Shown here piece after piece: positions 1 through 8,739 of a stretch of 55,949 nt of DNA. Source of the DNA: Planctomycetota bacterium (GTDB lineage: Bacteria; Planctomycetota; Phycisphaerae; Phycisphaerales; SM1A02); assembly GCA_003671075.1 (NCBI GenBank), contig QWPT01000011.1, positions 1-55,949 of the forward strand. The letters run 5' to 3'. The notes below the pieces were generated by a model. That model had not been told where the DNA came from and made no database searches. It worked only from the letters and a program-made list of their open reading frames with translations. Positions within the stretch are counted from its first letter, which is position 1. Each line of letters begins with the position of its first letter. A program made the position numbers and the translations under genes.

Positions 1-138
1 GCCGAACGAACCCTCGACGGCGGTAGTGGCGCGGCGTTCAATGGCGTTTTTTACGAGCGGAAAGAGCGTTTGCTCGAACAGCCCGTTCGCTGCCTCCCGC
101 AACGGCGTCGCGCCCGTACCGCCCGGCGCCACCGTCAT
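1..138 (-). CDS. Partial hypothetical protein (N-terminal 46 residues)
   Basis: An open frame starts with ATG at 138 and runs off the window edge. Its ATG overlaps the TGA of the ComEA-like gene upstream (ATGA), the usual coupling in this genome, so it is probably the last visible gene of the same operon. The visible residues begin MTVAPGGTGATP and contain an amphipathic stretch (LFEQTLFPLVKNAI). No family can be assigned from this fragment. Confidence 0.55.
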   Translation of the reverse strand, partial: MTVAPGGTGATPLREAANGLFEQTLFPLVKNAIERRATTAVEGSFG

Positions 139-488
139 GGAGCGTTCTTCCGACCGACGAACGCGTCGGAGCGAAGCGCCTCAAGTTTGGCACCGCCGAG
201 GCCCTCAACGCGCGCGAGATCATCGACGGTGGCGTAGGCGCCGTGAAGGGCGCGATCGGTTGCGATGCGCGCGGCAAGCCCAGGGCCGACTTCGGGCAAC
301 AGCGCGAGTTCCTCAATCGATGCACGCGCGATATCCACGCGATGACGCGCAACCGTCACACGCCGACGCGATGTCGCATCGCCTGTAGTCATGCGAAAAT
401 CCGCGCAATATCCCGCGCAGTACCCCGCGCAAGCAACCGCCCAACCTCCCAGCACCACCGCGCTCACCGCCGCATGCATGCGCGTCAT
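135..488 (-). CDS. ComEA-like helix-hairpin-helix protein
   Basis: A 117-residue protein with an N-terminal hydrophobic segment (residues about 8-30, a signal peptide or anchor with a CAGYCAGYC repeat). A tandem helix-hairpin-helix domain follows at about residues 50-110: ASIEELALLPEVGPGLAARI, then VDDLARVEGLGGAKLEAL. This is the ComEA/competence type of DNA-binding fold, normally outside the inner membrane. The start overlaps the stop of the GH10-like gene by four bases, so the two are translationally coupled. Competence genes are not nearby, so DNA uptake is only suggested. The family assignment rests on the paired G-x-G hairpins. Confidence 0.8.
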   Translation of the reverse strand: MTRMHAAVSAVVLGGWAVACAGYCAGYCADFRMTTGDATSRRRVTVARHRVDIARASIEELALLPEVGPGLAARIATDRALHGAYATVDDLARVEGLGGAKLEALRSDAFVGRKNAP

Positions 489-2029
489 GGCGCACCTCCG
501 CTGCCGACCGCTGCGCCGTGTACATCGTCATCGGGATCGGTGCCGCGCGCGTCGGCGTGGGCCATGCGCGAACGCAATTCCATCAGTGACTTGAGCACTG
601 GCTTGGCGTGACCTCGGATATCGATCAGCCCGTCGGTCGCGGTTGCAGTGTCTTGCAGCCTCGACCACCACGCGCCTTCGATCCACTTGCGCGCAAGTGA
701 AATCTGCAGCATTTCGCCGCCCCAACGCGCCTGCGACTCTGGCGTCCACGCGCCGTGCCAGCAACCGCCGTCGCCGCCATCACCCGCGCTCGGCACGCCG
801 AAACCAGAAATGAAGACCTTCAACTCGCGGCCGAGATATCCATCAAGCAAGTCGGCGATGGTGAGGAATTCGCGCGCGGGATCCTGCCCGAGCGCCTCCA
901 CCACGCGCACGCCCACTGCAAAGAAACCGAGATTCTCGCCAACAACGCGCTGCAAAAACGCCGTCGGCCATGCCGAACCTTCGGCGCCGCACCACTGCTC
1001 GGCGCCCGGTGACTGAATCTCGAGAATTGCCTTGGCGTCGCGTCGCGCATCGCGCACCGCCGCCGTCGCCGTGCGCACCAACTCGATCATGCGCTCGATG
1101 CCGTCGTGACCCCACGCTGGCAAGTTCGCGCCGCTGGCGGTGATGAAGAACGGCGTGCTCGCCTTGTAACGATCGCCCACGGCGCGCGCCTGATTCCAAA
1201 TCAGTTGACGGAACTTCTTTGCGTCGCCGTGCGCGGCAAGGACATGGTCAGGAATGCCGCACTTTCCGCCATGATCCGATGGACCGAAGTCGATGATCGG
1301 CCCGAGCACCAGCGGCTTCTTCTCGACTTGGGCCCACTTGACCCACGCGTCGATTTCCGCGAAGTCGAGTTTGCCGGCGCGTTTTTCAATGCGCCGCCAT
1401 GGCGTGCGCAACGCGATCACACCGAAGTGCTTGGCCGCCGCCGCTGCCGCGCCCGTCGGCGCAACCGATGGATCCACGCAAAGCCCGCACGCGCCCGGAT
1501 CGATGCCCTTGCGAGCGAAGCGACGCACCAACAAAAAATGCGAATGCCGTTCGGCAAGCCGCTCCGCCGCAGCCACTCCCAGCGAAATCGCCTTGCGGGC
1601 AAGCTGTTCCGCCTCGGGCGCGTCGCCGCAGCGCATGGCGGCGCGAAACGCTTCGCGCGCCGCGTCCCACTGATTCAGCGCCTCGCCACTCAGCGCGGGA
1701 TTCCACATCTGCCACGACTCGGATTGCAAAATAAACTGCTTGATCAGCCAACGCGCCACTTCAATGAACAGGTCGTAAGGCTCGTCTTGGCGCGGAAGAA
1801 AGCATGTCTGCAGCACGATGCGACCGGCGCTACCAGCGTCGACAAGGAGCGCGAGACCGACAGGCTGATCACGCTCGACGCGGCAGATGATGTGCCCGCC
1901 CTCCATGGCGACCGTTCCTGGAGTCGGGCGCCCATCGGGACCAACCAAAAACGCCGAACTCAACGGCCATGATCCAGTGGATCCTGTTCCGTCGGGGCCC
2001 TTCGGGTCATGAACGCGAAATCGAAGCAC
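485..2029 (-). CDS. GH10-like TIM-barrel protein
   Basis: A 514-residue protein starting with GTG at 2029. An N-terminal beta-rich part (about 1-110) precedes a barrel-like region (about 190-490). The C-terminal end looks like family GH10 endo-beta-1,4-xylanases: WWSRLQDTAT, then GLIDIRGHAKPVLKSLMEL, matching the usual W-x-L-x-D...GL-D-x-x-G-x-x-KP end of the barrel. I do not find the canonical acid/base NE or the nucleophile TELD; the corresponding places read TASGANLP and KVFISGFGVPS. It may therefore be a binding protein or a divergent hydrolase. No clear signal peptide is visible. It is first in the operon with the ComEA-like gene. Confidence 0.55.
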   Translation of the reverse strand: MLRFRVHDPKGPDGTGSTGSWPLSSAFLVGPDGRPTPGTVAMEGGHIICRVERDQPVGLALLVDAGSAGRIVLQTCFLPRQDEPYDLFIEVARWLIKQFILQSESWQMWNPALSGEALNQWDAAREAFRAAMRCGDAPEAEQLARKAISLGVAAAERLAERHSHFLLVRRFARKGIDPGACGLCVDPSVAPTGAAAAAAKHFGVIALRTPWRRIEKRAGKLDFAEIDAWVKWAQVEKKPLVLGPIIDFGPSDHGGKCGIPDHVLAAHGDAKKFRQLIWNQARAVGDRYKASTPFFITASGANLPAWGHDGIERMIELVRTATAAVRDARRDAKAILEIQSPGAEQWCGAEGSAWPTAFLQRVVGENLGFFAVGVRVVEALGQDPAREFLTIADLLDGYLGRELKVFISGFGVPSAGDGGDGGCWHGAWTPESQARWGGEMLQISLARKWIEGAWWSRLQDTATATDGLIDIRGHAKPVLKSLMELRSRMAHADARGTDPDDDVHGAAVGSGGAP

Positions 2030-2148
2030 GGCGCGATGCGGAATGCGGGGACGGGAGAGAGTTCAACAGTGATTTACGAGCACTTCACCGCCGTTCACCG
2101 CATTGCCTGCAGGGAATCCAACGGTCGCCAATGAGGCGCGGCGGAGTG

Positions 2149-2154
2149 TACCCT
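2149..2154 (+). promoter_or_regulatory. -10 hexamer TACCCT before purC
   Basis: TACCCT ends 8 bases before the purC ATG, with no Shine-Dalgarno sequence between. Transcription would start at or within a base or two of the start codon, giving a leaderless mRNA. Confidence 0.6.
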
Positions 2155-2162
2155 GTCGCGCG

Positions 2163-3149
2163 ATGGTTTCTTCGCTTTCGAGTCTTTCTGCGCCGCCAGT
2201 CCTTCGAACTGCGCTCGACCTTCCCGGTCGACGCGAGGGAAAGGTGCGTGATGTCTACCGAACAGGCGACGACGCATCCGCCCCGCTGCTCATCGTTGCG
2301 ACCGACCGCTTGAGTGCGTTCGATGTTGTGATGCCGACGCCGATCCCAGGCAAGGGTCGCTTGCTCACCACCATGAGCCTCGGTTGGTTTGGGTTTCTGC
2401 GTTCGCGCGCCATCATCGGCGACCATGTGCTCGGCACCGATCTCAGCGCCATCGCCGGGCTCACCGACGCCGACCGCCGCATGCTCGCCGGTCGATCGAT
2501 GCTCTGCCGCGCTGCGCAGGTGGTTCCGATCGAGTGCGTCGCCCGCGGCTACCTCGCGGGCAGCGGCTGGAGCGAGTACTGCGCAAGCGGCACCGTCTGC
2601 GCCCATCCGTTGCCGAGCGGGCTTCAACAGTGCAGCCGCCTGCATCAACCGATCTTCACCCCCGCAACCAAAGCCGAAGAGGGACACGACGAGAATGTCT
2701 CGTTTGAACGCGCAAGCGCACTCGTCGGCGCGGGCTTGATGGCGCGGCTGCGCGATCTCACTTTGGCCATCTACACCGCCGCGGCCGAGTACGCCCTTGA
2801 GCGCGGCGTGATTCTTGCCGACACCAAGTTTGAGTTTGGCTTTGCCCTCGGAGCCGATGGCCAGCCGACCGACGAGCTGATCCTGGTTGACGAGGTCTTG
2901 ACCCCTGATTCCTCGCGATATTGGCCCGCGAACGACTACGCGCCCGGCCGCGACCAAGCAAGCTACGACAAGCAGTTCGTCCGCAACTACCTGCTCAAGT
3001 TGGTTGCGCAAAAGCAGTGGAACAAGGAGCCGCCTGGTCCGCCGCTGCCGCAAGATGTCATCGACGCCACCATCGGCCGCTACGAGGAAGCGCTGAGCAA
3101 ACTCGCGCTGCCCGCGTTCAACACCAACATGACCGGAGGCTCACGATGA
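2163..3149 (+). CDS. purC: Phosphoribosylaminoimidazole-succinocarboxamide synthase
   Basis: SAICAR synthase joins CAIR and aspartate with ATP in de novo purine synthesis. The 328-residue protein has the glycine-rich N-terminus (GRREGKVRDVYRTG), the TDRLSAFDVVMPTPIPGKG signature, the VVPIECVARGYLAGSGW motif and a D-x-K-x-E-F-G-F segment (ILADTKFEFGF). It matches the longer, yeast-type SAICAR synthases. I chose ATG 2163 rather than the upstream frame extension because a TACCCT -10 sits 8 bases before it and the family N-terminus begins here. The stop overlaps the folD start (ATGA), so purC and folD form an operon linking purine and one-carbon metabolism. Confidence 0.95.
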   Translation: MVSSLSSLSAPPVLRTALDLPGRREGKVRDVYRTGDDASAPLLIVATDRLSAFDVVMPTPIPGKGRLLTTMSLGWFGFLRSRAIIGDHVLGTDLSAIAGLTDADRRMLAGRSMLCRAAQVVPIECVARGYLAGSGWSEYCASGTVCAHPLPSGLQQCSRLHQPIFTPATKAEEGHDENVSFERASALVGAGLMARLRDLTLAIYTAAAEYALERGVILADTKFEFGFALGADGQPTDELILVDEVLTPDSSRYWPANDYAPGRDQASYDKQFVRNYLLKLVAQKQWNKEPPGPPLPQDVIDATIGRYEEALSKLALPAFNTNMTGGSR

Positions 3150-4003
3150 GCGCCGCCATGAGCGCCACCATCATCGATGGCAAGGCGCTGAGCGCGACCG
3201 TGCGCGAAAAACTCGTTGCGCGCATCAAAGCTTCGGGCAGGCCGGTGCGCCTCGATGCCGTCCTCGTCGGCAACGACCGCTCCGCCGCCATCTACGCGGA
3301 GAATCAGGCCAAGACCTGCGCCGCCATCGGCATCGACTACCGCCTTCATCGCCTCGGCGACGGCGCGGGCTACGACGACATCGCCGGACGCGTGCTCCTT
3401 CTCAACAACGAAGACGATGTGCGCGCGGTGATGATGCATCTTCCGCTTCCGATCGGCATCGATGTCGAGCGCGTGCAGTCGCTCATCGCGCCCGAGAAAG
3501 ATGTCGAAGGCGTCAATCCCGCCAACATCGGCAATGTCGTCTACGGCCGCCGCAGCCTCGTGCCTTGCACCGCGCTGGCCGCCGTGGAGATGATCGAGTC
3601 GACCGGCGTTGAGTTACGCGGATCGCGTTGCGTTGTCGTCGGCGCGTCGAACATCGTCGGCAAGCCCATCGCCGTGCTGCTCATGCGCGCCGAGGCCACC
3701 GTGATCTCGACCAACAAGTTCACCCGCGCCATCGCCGACCTCACCCGCTCGGCCGATGTGCTCGTGGCCGCTGCGGGCGTGCCTCACCTTATTCGCGGCG
3801 ATATGGTCAAGCCCGGCGCAATCGTCATCGACATCGGCATCCACCGCGTGTCCAGCCCCGACGGCAAGTCCACCACGATCGGCGATGTTGCTTTCGACGA
3901 GGTTCGGTCGGTTGCAGGCTTCATTTCGCCTGTTCCTGGCGGGGTCGGGCCCATGACTGTCGCGATGCTTCTGCGAAACACCGTCGATGCCGCACTGCGC
4001 TGA
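3146..4003 (+). CDS. folD: Bifunctional methylene-THF dehydrogenase / methenyl-THF cyclohydrolase
   Basis: FolD interconverts 5,10-methylene-THF and 10-formyl-THF and supplies formyl groups for purine synthesis, which suits its coupling to purC. The 285-residue protein shows the substrate-site Y-x-x-x-K (YAENQAK), the KDVEGVNPANIG loop, the NAD(P) motif VVVGASNIVGKP and the C-terminal PVPGGVGPMTVAML signature. The ATG overlaps the purC TGA, and a GGAGG Shine-Dalgarno sequence lies 6 bases upstream. A second in-frame ATG at 3158 is a possible alternative start. Confidence 0.95.
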   Translation: MSAAMSATIIDGKALSATVREKLVARIKASGRPVRLDAVLVGNDRSAAIYAENQAKTCAAIGIDYRLHRLGDGAGYDDIAGRVLLLNNEDDVRAVMMHLPLPIGIDVERVQSLIAPEKDVEGVNPANIGNVVYGRRSLVPCTALAAVEMIESTGVELRGSRCVVVGASNIVGKPIAVLLMRAEATVISTNKFTRAIADLTRSADVLVAAAGVPHLIRGDMVKPGAIVIDIGIHRVSSPDGKSTTIGDVAFDEVRSVAGFISPVPGGVGPMTVAMLLRNTVDAALR

Positions 4004-4070
4004 ACGAGGCGATTGGTAGCATTCCCCCTTCGCTGCGACCCGAATTCACGGGGCGCCTTGAAAGGAACCC

Positions 4071-5213
4071 ATGCTCGCACTCACCTCGATTCTGACCGTC
4101 GCGCTGCTCGCCCTTCCACAGGACGGCGCCAAGAGCGTTCCCGCGACCCCGATCAAGCCCAACGAAGCCACCGCGCCCGTTGCCGCCAAGCCCGAAGTCA
4201 AGAAGCTCGGCGTTGGCGATGCCGCCCCTGCGCTGCAGTACGACCAGTGGATCAAGGGCGACAAGATCGAGGGGATCACCAAGGGCAAGGTCCATGTGAT
4301 CGAGTTCTGGGCGACCTGGTGTGGACCGTGCATCGCCATAATGCCGCACCTCACCGAGATCCAGAAGAAGCACCCTGAGGTCATCGTCGTCAGCGTTGCC
4401 GCTAGCGAGAATGGCAAGGACGAATCGTCGAAGATCGAGAAGGTCAAGACCTTCGTTGCCGGCAAGGGCGACGGCATGGGCTACCGCGTGGTCTATGTTG
4501 GCGACAAGGCCAAGATGTCCAAGCCGTGGATGCAGGCCGCCGGCCAGAACGGCATTCCCTGCGCGTTCATCGTCGACAAGGATTCGACCGTTGCTTGGAT
4601 CGGTCACCCAGCCACCATGGACGCGCCCCTCGAGCAGATCCTCGCGGGCAAGTGGGACGCCGCCGCTGCCAAGAAGAATTTCGAGAACGAGCGCGCCGCC
4701 GAAGCCGCGCAGCAGAAGGTCGGCACCTTGTTGCGCGAGGCGATGAAGACTGGCGAGTACGGCCCAGCCATTGACGCGATGAAGGGAATGCTTGCCGCTT
4801 CTCCCAACGATTCAGGCCTCGACTCGCTCAAGCTCGAACTCGTTCGCATCCTCGCTGGCCCGGCCGGCAAGCCTGCCGACGCGTGGAAGTACGCCGAGGA
4901 GATCTTCACCTCGAAGCAGGGCGACTCGATGATGATGAACCAGCTCGCCTGGACCATCGTCGACCCCGACGGCGGCGTGAAGCAGCCAAACCTCGACCTT
5001 GCGCTGAGGGCGGCCGAAGCCGGCGTCAAGGCCGCCAAGGGTGAGAACTCCGCGGTCGTCGATACGCTCGCCCGCGTTTTCTTCCTGAAGGGCGATGTCG
5101 TTCGCGCCATCGAGCTCCAGAAGAAGGCGATCGAGAAGACTCCCGACGGCGCGATGAAGACCGACATGCAAAAGTCGCTGGCGGAGTACGAGAGCGCGCT
5201 GAAGAAGGCCTGA
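4071..5213 (+). CDS. TlpA-like secreted thioredoxin with C-terminal helical repeats
   Basis: A 380-residue protein with an N-terminal signal peptide (MLALTSILTVALLALPQ), a spacer and a thioredoxin fold containing the redox motif WATWCGPC at about residues 78-85 and a cis-proline segment (NGIPCAFIVD). The C-terminal half (about 200-380) is alpha-helical and resembles tetratricopeptide repeats (NQLAWTIVDP, DTLARVFFLKGD). TlpA/ResA proteins act as disulfide reductases outside the cytoplasmic membrane. An AAAGGA Shine-Dalgarno sequence at 4061-4066 supports the ATG, and TAGCAT at 4017-4022 is a plausible -10 giving a normal 5' leader. The partner substrate cannot be read from the context. Confidence 0.85.
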   Translation: MLALTSILTVALLALPQDGAKSVPATPIKPNEATAPVAAKPEVKKLGVGDAAPALQYDQWIKGDKIEGITKGKVHVIEFWATWCGPCIAIMPHLTEIQKKHPEVIVVSVAASENGKDESSKIEKVKTFVAGKGDGMGYRVVYVGDKAKMSKPWMQAAGQNGIPCAFIVDKDSTVAWIGHPATMDAPLEQILAGKWDAAAAKKNFENERAAEAAQQKVGTLLREAMKTGEYGPAIDAMKGMLAASPNDSGLDSLKLELVRILAGPAGKPADAWKYAEEIFTSKQGDSMMMNQLAWTIVDPDGGVKQPNLDLALRAAEAGVKAAKGENSAVVDTLARVFFLKGDVVRAIELQKKAIEKTPDGAMKTDMQKSLAEYESALKKA

Positions 5214-5280
5214 TTGCCTTGCGCCGAACGGTGCGAAGAATGGTGCGCCACCCAACAGCAAACACATAGTCAGATTCCAC

Positions 5281-5307
5281 GAAGCGGGCGCCTCAAGCGC
5301 CCGCTTC
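5281..5307 (+). terminator. Hairpin terminator after the TlpA-like gene
   Basis: GAAGCGGGCGC pairs perfectly with GCGCCCGCTTC over 11 bases with a 5-base loop. No T-tract follows. The -10 of the next gene begins 3 bases after the stem, so terminator and promoter are packed together. Confidence 0.65.
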
Positions 5308-5309
5308 GC

Positions 5310-5315
5310 TATTCT
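5310..5315 (+). promoter_or_regulatory. -10 hexamer TATTCT before the DadA-like gene
   Basis: TATTCT ends 8 bases before the ATG at 5324, with no Shine-Dalgarno sequence, consistent with a leaderless transcript. Confidence 0.6.
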
Positions 5316-5323
5316 CTGCGCCT

Positions 5324-6646
5324 ATGGCTCTGGCGAACCAATTCAGCGGACCGCTCACGGCGGGCAATCGGAAGCATGTTGTTGTCGTAGGCGCCGGCAT
5401 CGTGGGCGCATCGACGGCGTGGCACCTCGCGAAGAAAGGCTTCGCGGTCACGATCGTGGATCGCGAGCCGGAATCAGCGATCGCCGACGGCGCGAGCGGC
5501 GGCAACGCAGGACTGCTGTCGATCGGCCACTATCCGCTCACTCGGCCAGGCGCGTCGTGGCGGGGAATGAAGTGGATGCTGTCGCGCACCGCGCCGCTCT
5601 ACATCAAGCCGCGACTCGACCGCGAGTTGGTCTCGTGGCTGTGGAACTTCCATCTGCACTGCAACCAACGCTACCTCGACCGCTGCATGGAAGTGCTCGG
5701 CGCGATGGGCTGGCAAACGCTCGATGTGCTCGAGGGCATGATCGAACAAGAGCGCATCGCCTGCGACTACGCGCGCGACGGCTGGCTCGATGTGGTTCTG
5801 AAGCCTGAAAACATGGCCCACGCCGAGGCAGAGGCGAAGAGCTTGGAGAAGTACGGCTACCGATGGGAGCGCATCGAAGGCGATGCGCTGCGCCGACGCG
5901 ACCCGTGCTTCACCGGCGCGGTCGCGGGCGCGATCCACATGAAGGACAGCGCCCACTGCGCGCCCAGCGACCTGATCGCCGGGCTGGTGGGCGCGCTGCC
6001 CCGTCACGGCGTCAAGGTGCGTTTCGATGCGGGCGTACGCGGATTTCGCAAGACCCGCTCGGGCGCGATCACCGCCGTTGAACTGGAGAACGGCGAAACG
6101 CTGATGGCCGATGTCGTCGTGCTCGCCGCCGGCGTGTGGAGCGATCCACTCGGACGACTCGCCGGCGTGAAGATCCCTATGCAAGGCGCGCGCGGATACC
6201 ACCTGCAGTTCGATGTGCCGGAAATCGATCCGCCAGCGGTGGCGTCGACAGGAATGGTGCTGCACGAATCTTTCGTCGCGGTCACGCCAATGATGCGCGC
6301 GGGCAAGCGTCAACTCCGAATCGCCGGCACGCTGGAGATCGGCCCGCTCGGTCAACCTTGGATGCCCGAGCGACTGGGCATGCTGCTGAAGGGAAGCGCG
6401 CCGTACCTCAACGGCGTTGATCGCATGAAGCCCGCAGGCGAATGGGCCGGCTACCGCCCTTGCACCTCGGACGGCCTGCCCGCGGTTGGCGCGGTGAAGT
6501 CAAGTCCTGGTCTCTTCGTAGCCACCGGCCACGCCATGATGGGCATGACGCTCGGACCGGTGACTGGCAAAGTGGTCGCCGAAATGATCGCGGGCGAGAA
6601 GCCGTGTTTTGATGCGTCGATGCTCAACCCCAATCGCTTCAACTGA
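5324..6646 (+). CDS. DadA-like FAD-dependent D-amino-acid dehydrogenase/oxidase
   Basis: A 440-residue FAD-dependent oxidoreductase of the DAO family. The Rossmann motif VVVVGAGIVGASTAWHLAKKG (residues about 18-38) is followed by an acidic residue binding the FAD ribose (TIVDRE). The C-terminal FAD signature is VATGHAMMGMTLGPVTGK. Overall order and length match DadA, the quinone-linked D-amino-acid dehydrogenase, although hydroxyproline or glycine oxidases of this family cannot be excluded. It stands alone between a hairpin terminator and the convergent ROK gene. Several other amino-acid catabolic genes (hutG, astA, astD) lie within 10 kb. Confidence 0.82.
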   Translation: MALANQFSGPLTAGNRKHVVVVGAGIVGASTAWHLAKKGFAVTIVDREPESAIADGASGGNAGLLSIGHYPLTRPGASWRGMKWMLSRTAPLYIKPRLDRELVSWLWNFHLHCNQRYLDRCMEVLGAMGWQTLDVLEGMIEQERIACDYARDGWLDVVLKPENMAHAEAEAKSLEKYGYRWERIEGDALRRRDPCFTGAVAGAIHMKDSAHCAPSDLIAGLVGALPRHGVKVRFDAGVRGFRKTRSGAITAVELENGETLMADVVVLAAGVWSDPLGRLAGVKIPMQGARGYHLQFDVPEIDPPAVASTGMVLHESFVAVTPMMRAGKRQLRIAGTLEIGPLGQPWMPERLGMLLKGSAPYLNGVDRMKPAGEWAGYRPCTSDGLPAVGAVKSSPGLFVATGHAMMGMTLGPVTGKVVAEMIAGEKPCFDASMLNPNRFN

Positions 6647-6672
6647 GCCGGCGGTCGAGTCGCGCTCCAGTT

Positions 6673-6750
6673 TCGCAGTTCACCCCAGCAACGCAGCTCA
6701 CCCCAGCCACGCAGTTCAGCACGGCAACGCAGCTCACCACAGCCACGCAG
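6673..6750. repeat. 18-bp tandem repeat, about four copies
   Basis: Units of the type ACGCAGCTCACCCCAGCC repeat about four times with a few substitutions. They fill the gap between the convergent DadA-like and ROK genes and run into the last codons of the ROK gene, which may have inherited its C-terminal residues from the repeat. Confidence 0.75.
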
Positions 6751-7657
6751 CGCCAACAACGCCAGCACTGTCGCCCAGTTGCGCGCGCAGGATCGGCGTG
6801 GTGAAGGAATCGCCAAATGTGTAGTGCGCGACCCGCGCGGGAACGATGTCGGTCGCCGCTTTCAGATTGCTCGCACCTCCGCCGAGCACGATGCAATCGG
6901 GGTCGAGAAGGTTCACCACATCGCCAAGCGAAACGGCAACGCGTTCGGCCCAGCGCACGATCACTGCCGATGCGTGCGAATCTCCGGCAAGCGCGGCCGC
7001 TTCGATGTCGGCAAGCGAAAGTTGGCGACCGGTGCGCGCGCGAAACTCACGCTCGACCGCGGGCCCGGCGATGTATTGCTCGCGGCAATCGATCTGGCCG
7101 CAGTAACACTGGCGCGGTTCGTGTGGACGGCCCGCGATGAGCGCCTCGATTCCAAGCCCCTGCTGCTGTCCGTGGCCAAACTCACCGCCGACGGCGTTGC
7201 GACCATCGCGCGCAACTCGGTTGATCACGACGCCGCCGCCCACGCCCGTTCCAAGGATCACGCCGAAGACAACGCCTGCGCCCGCGCCTGCGCCCGCGAT
7301 CGCTTCGGCCAACGCAAAGCAATTCGCGTCGTTGGCCATGCGCACGCGACGCGCAAGCGCAACCTCGAGATCAAGCGCGAAAGGCATGCCGTTGAGGCAG
7401 GTCGAGTTTGAGTTGCGTTGAAGCCCCGTGATCGGCGAGGCCGATCCGGGCGCGCCGATTCCAACCGGGGCATCAGCATCGAGCCGGCAATCGCTCACCA
7501 ATCGTGCGACCAATCCAACAACGGCACGCACCGTCCCCTCGTAATCGCCTTGCGGCGTGGCCACGCGCTCGCGCCAAAGCACTTCGCTCTCGCCGCGCAC
7601 AGCCGCCGCTTCGATCTTGGTTCCGCCGAGATCGATGCCGATGCGCACCGCGCTCAC
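6734..7657 (-). CDS. ROK-family sugar kinase
   Basis: A 307-residue ROK protein. It has the N-terminal phosphate loop (IGIDLGGTKIEAAAV), the catalytic MANDANCFALAEA segment, the ILGTGVGGGVVI motif and the ROK zinc site GHG...CYCGQIDCREQY (His and three Cys). The closest subfamilies are N-acetylglucosamine kinase (NagK) and fructokinase (Mak). NagZ, encoded elsewhere in the window, releases N-acetylglucosamine, so an amino-sugar role is attractive but unproven. The start overlaps the hutG stop (ATGA). The last codons overlap an 18-bp tandem repeat. Confidence 0.9.
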   Translation of the reverse strand: MSAVRIGIDLGGTKIEAAAVRGESEVLWRERVATPQGDYEGTVRAVVGLVARLVSDCRLDADAPVGIGAPGSASPITGLQRNSNSTCLNGMPFALDLEVALARRVRMANDANCFALAEAIAGAGAGAGVVFGVILGTGVGGGVVINRVARDGRNAVGGEFGHGQQQGLGIEALIAGRPHEPRQCYCGQIDCREQYIAGPAVEREFRARTGRQLSLADIEAAALAGDSHASAVIVRWAERVAVSLGDVVNLLDPDCIVLGGGASNLKAATDIVPARVAHYTFGDSFTTPILRAQLGDSAGVVGAAWLW

Positions 7658-8739
7658 CGCTCGTCGCCTTCAGGGTCGGTGCCGATGTCTGGATCAACAT
7701 CCATGTCCATGTCCACATCCATCTCAACATTTCCGTCCGTATCCTCTTCCGGATTCTGCGCGTCGAGCAAGCCGAGTGCGACTTCGAATGCGATCGCCGC
7801 GCCCAGTCGCGCTGTGTGATCGTCGATGTCCAACGCAGGACAGAGCTCCGCGATCTCAACGCCGCGCACGAGTCCTGACGCGAGAATGCCGCGAAAAACC
7901 CGCCGAAACGAGGCATCGGGCGCAATACCCATCGCCGTGGGCGCACTCACGCCCGGTGCGAATCCCGCGGCAAACACATCGAGGTCGACCGAGAGGCAGA
8001 TCTCCGCTTCGTCCACGCCGTCGTTGATCGCGTCCATCACCACATCGATGGTGTCGATGGCAAACCCATCGGCGTCGACGAGCGTTGCGCATGCCTGCTC
8101 GGCGCGAGTGAAAAGAAAACTCGTGTTGGCTAGCCGCTGCACACCGAGGGCGATGTAGCGAAACGGCGCGCTGCTGGCCTTGCACCAATCCCAAACTTGC
8201 GTGAACGCAGTCCCTGAATTGGGCCCCTCGACGGGAATGGGTCGCAGATCAAGATGCGCATCGAAGTTGATGCACGCGGGTGCGGAGCCGATCGCCCGCG
8301 CAACACCGAGAAAGTGGCCGAAAGCCTGATCGTGTCCACCGCCAAGAATCACTGGCATCGCGCCCGCGCGCACGATCTTCTCGATAGCGACGGCAAGCGC
8401 CTCTTGCGTTTCGAGCACCGTTGCGCCCGCCACAATGTCGCCGAAGTCGATGAAGGTGATGCCCTCGACCATCGGCAACGACGCCATGCACATGCGCAAA
8501 CGAGCCGGACCATCGGCGCAACCTACGCGACCAGAATTCGCCCGCACGCCCAGATCACTCGCGTAGCCAATGAAGCAGATCGTCGGATCGAAGTAATGTT
8601 CGAGCGGTTGGGTGAGATCGATGAACTGCACGGTCTGATGCCAGCGCAACAGCGCCGCTGACTCGCCATCGATGCGTCCCTGCCAAGCTGCGCGCGTCGC
8701 CGCATTCGGCGCCGAATAGAGCGGAAAGCCCGCGCTCAC
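7654..8739 (-). CDS. hutG: Formimidoylglutamase-like ureohydrolase
   Basis: A 361-residue arginase-superfamily enzyme with the dinuclear manganese ligands in order: ILGGGHDQAFGH, CINFDAHLDLRP and SVDLDVFAAGFAPGVSAP. The FDAHLDLR form is typical of formimidoylglutamase (HutG), which releases formamide from N-formimino-glutamate in histidine breakdown. Agmatinase or guanidinobutyrase are alternatives, since no other hut gene is visible. The C-terminus carries an acidic Asp/Met/Val tail (EMDVDMDMDVDPD) encoded by 6-bp repeats at about 7697-7730, absent from standard HutG. It is the middle gene of an AsmA-like/hutG/ROK operon joined by ATGA overlaps. Confidence 0.8.
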   Translation of the reverse strand: MSAGFPLYSAPNAATRAAWQGRIDGESAALLRWHQTVQFIDLTQPLEHYFDPTICFIGYASDLGVRANSGRVGCADGPARLRMCMASLPMVEGITFIDFGDIVAGATVLETQEALAVAIEKIVRAGAMPVILGGGHDQAFGHFLGVARAIGSAPACINFDAHLDLRPIPVEGPNSGTAFTQVWDWCKASSAPFRYIALGVQRLANTSFLFTRAEQACATLVDADGFAIDTIDVVMDAINDGVDEAEICLSVDLDVFAAGFAPGVSAPTAMGIAPDASFRRVFRGILASGLVRGVEIAELCPALDIDDHTARLGAAIAFEVALGLLDAQNPEEDTDGNVEMDVDMDMDVDPDIGTDPEGDER

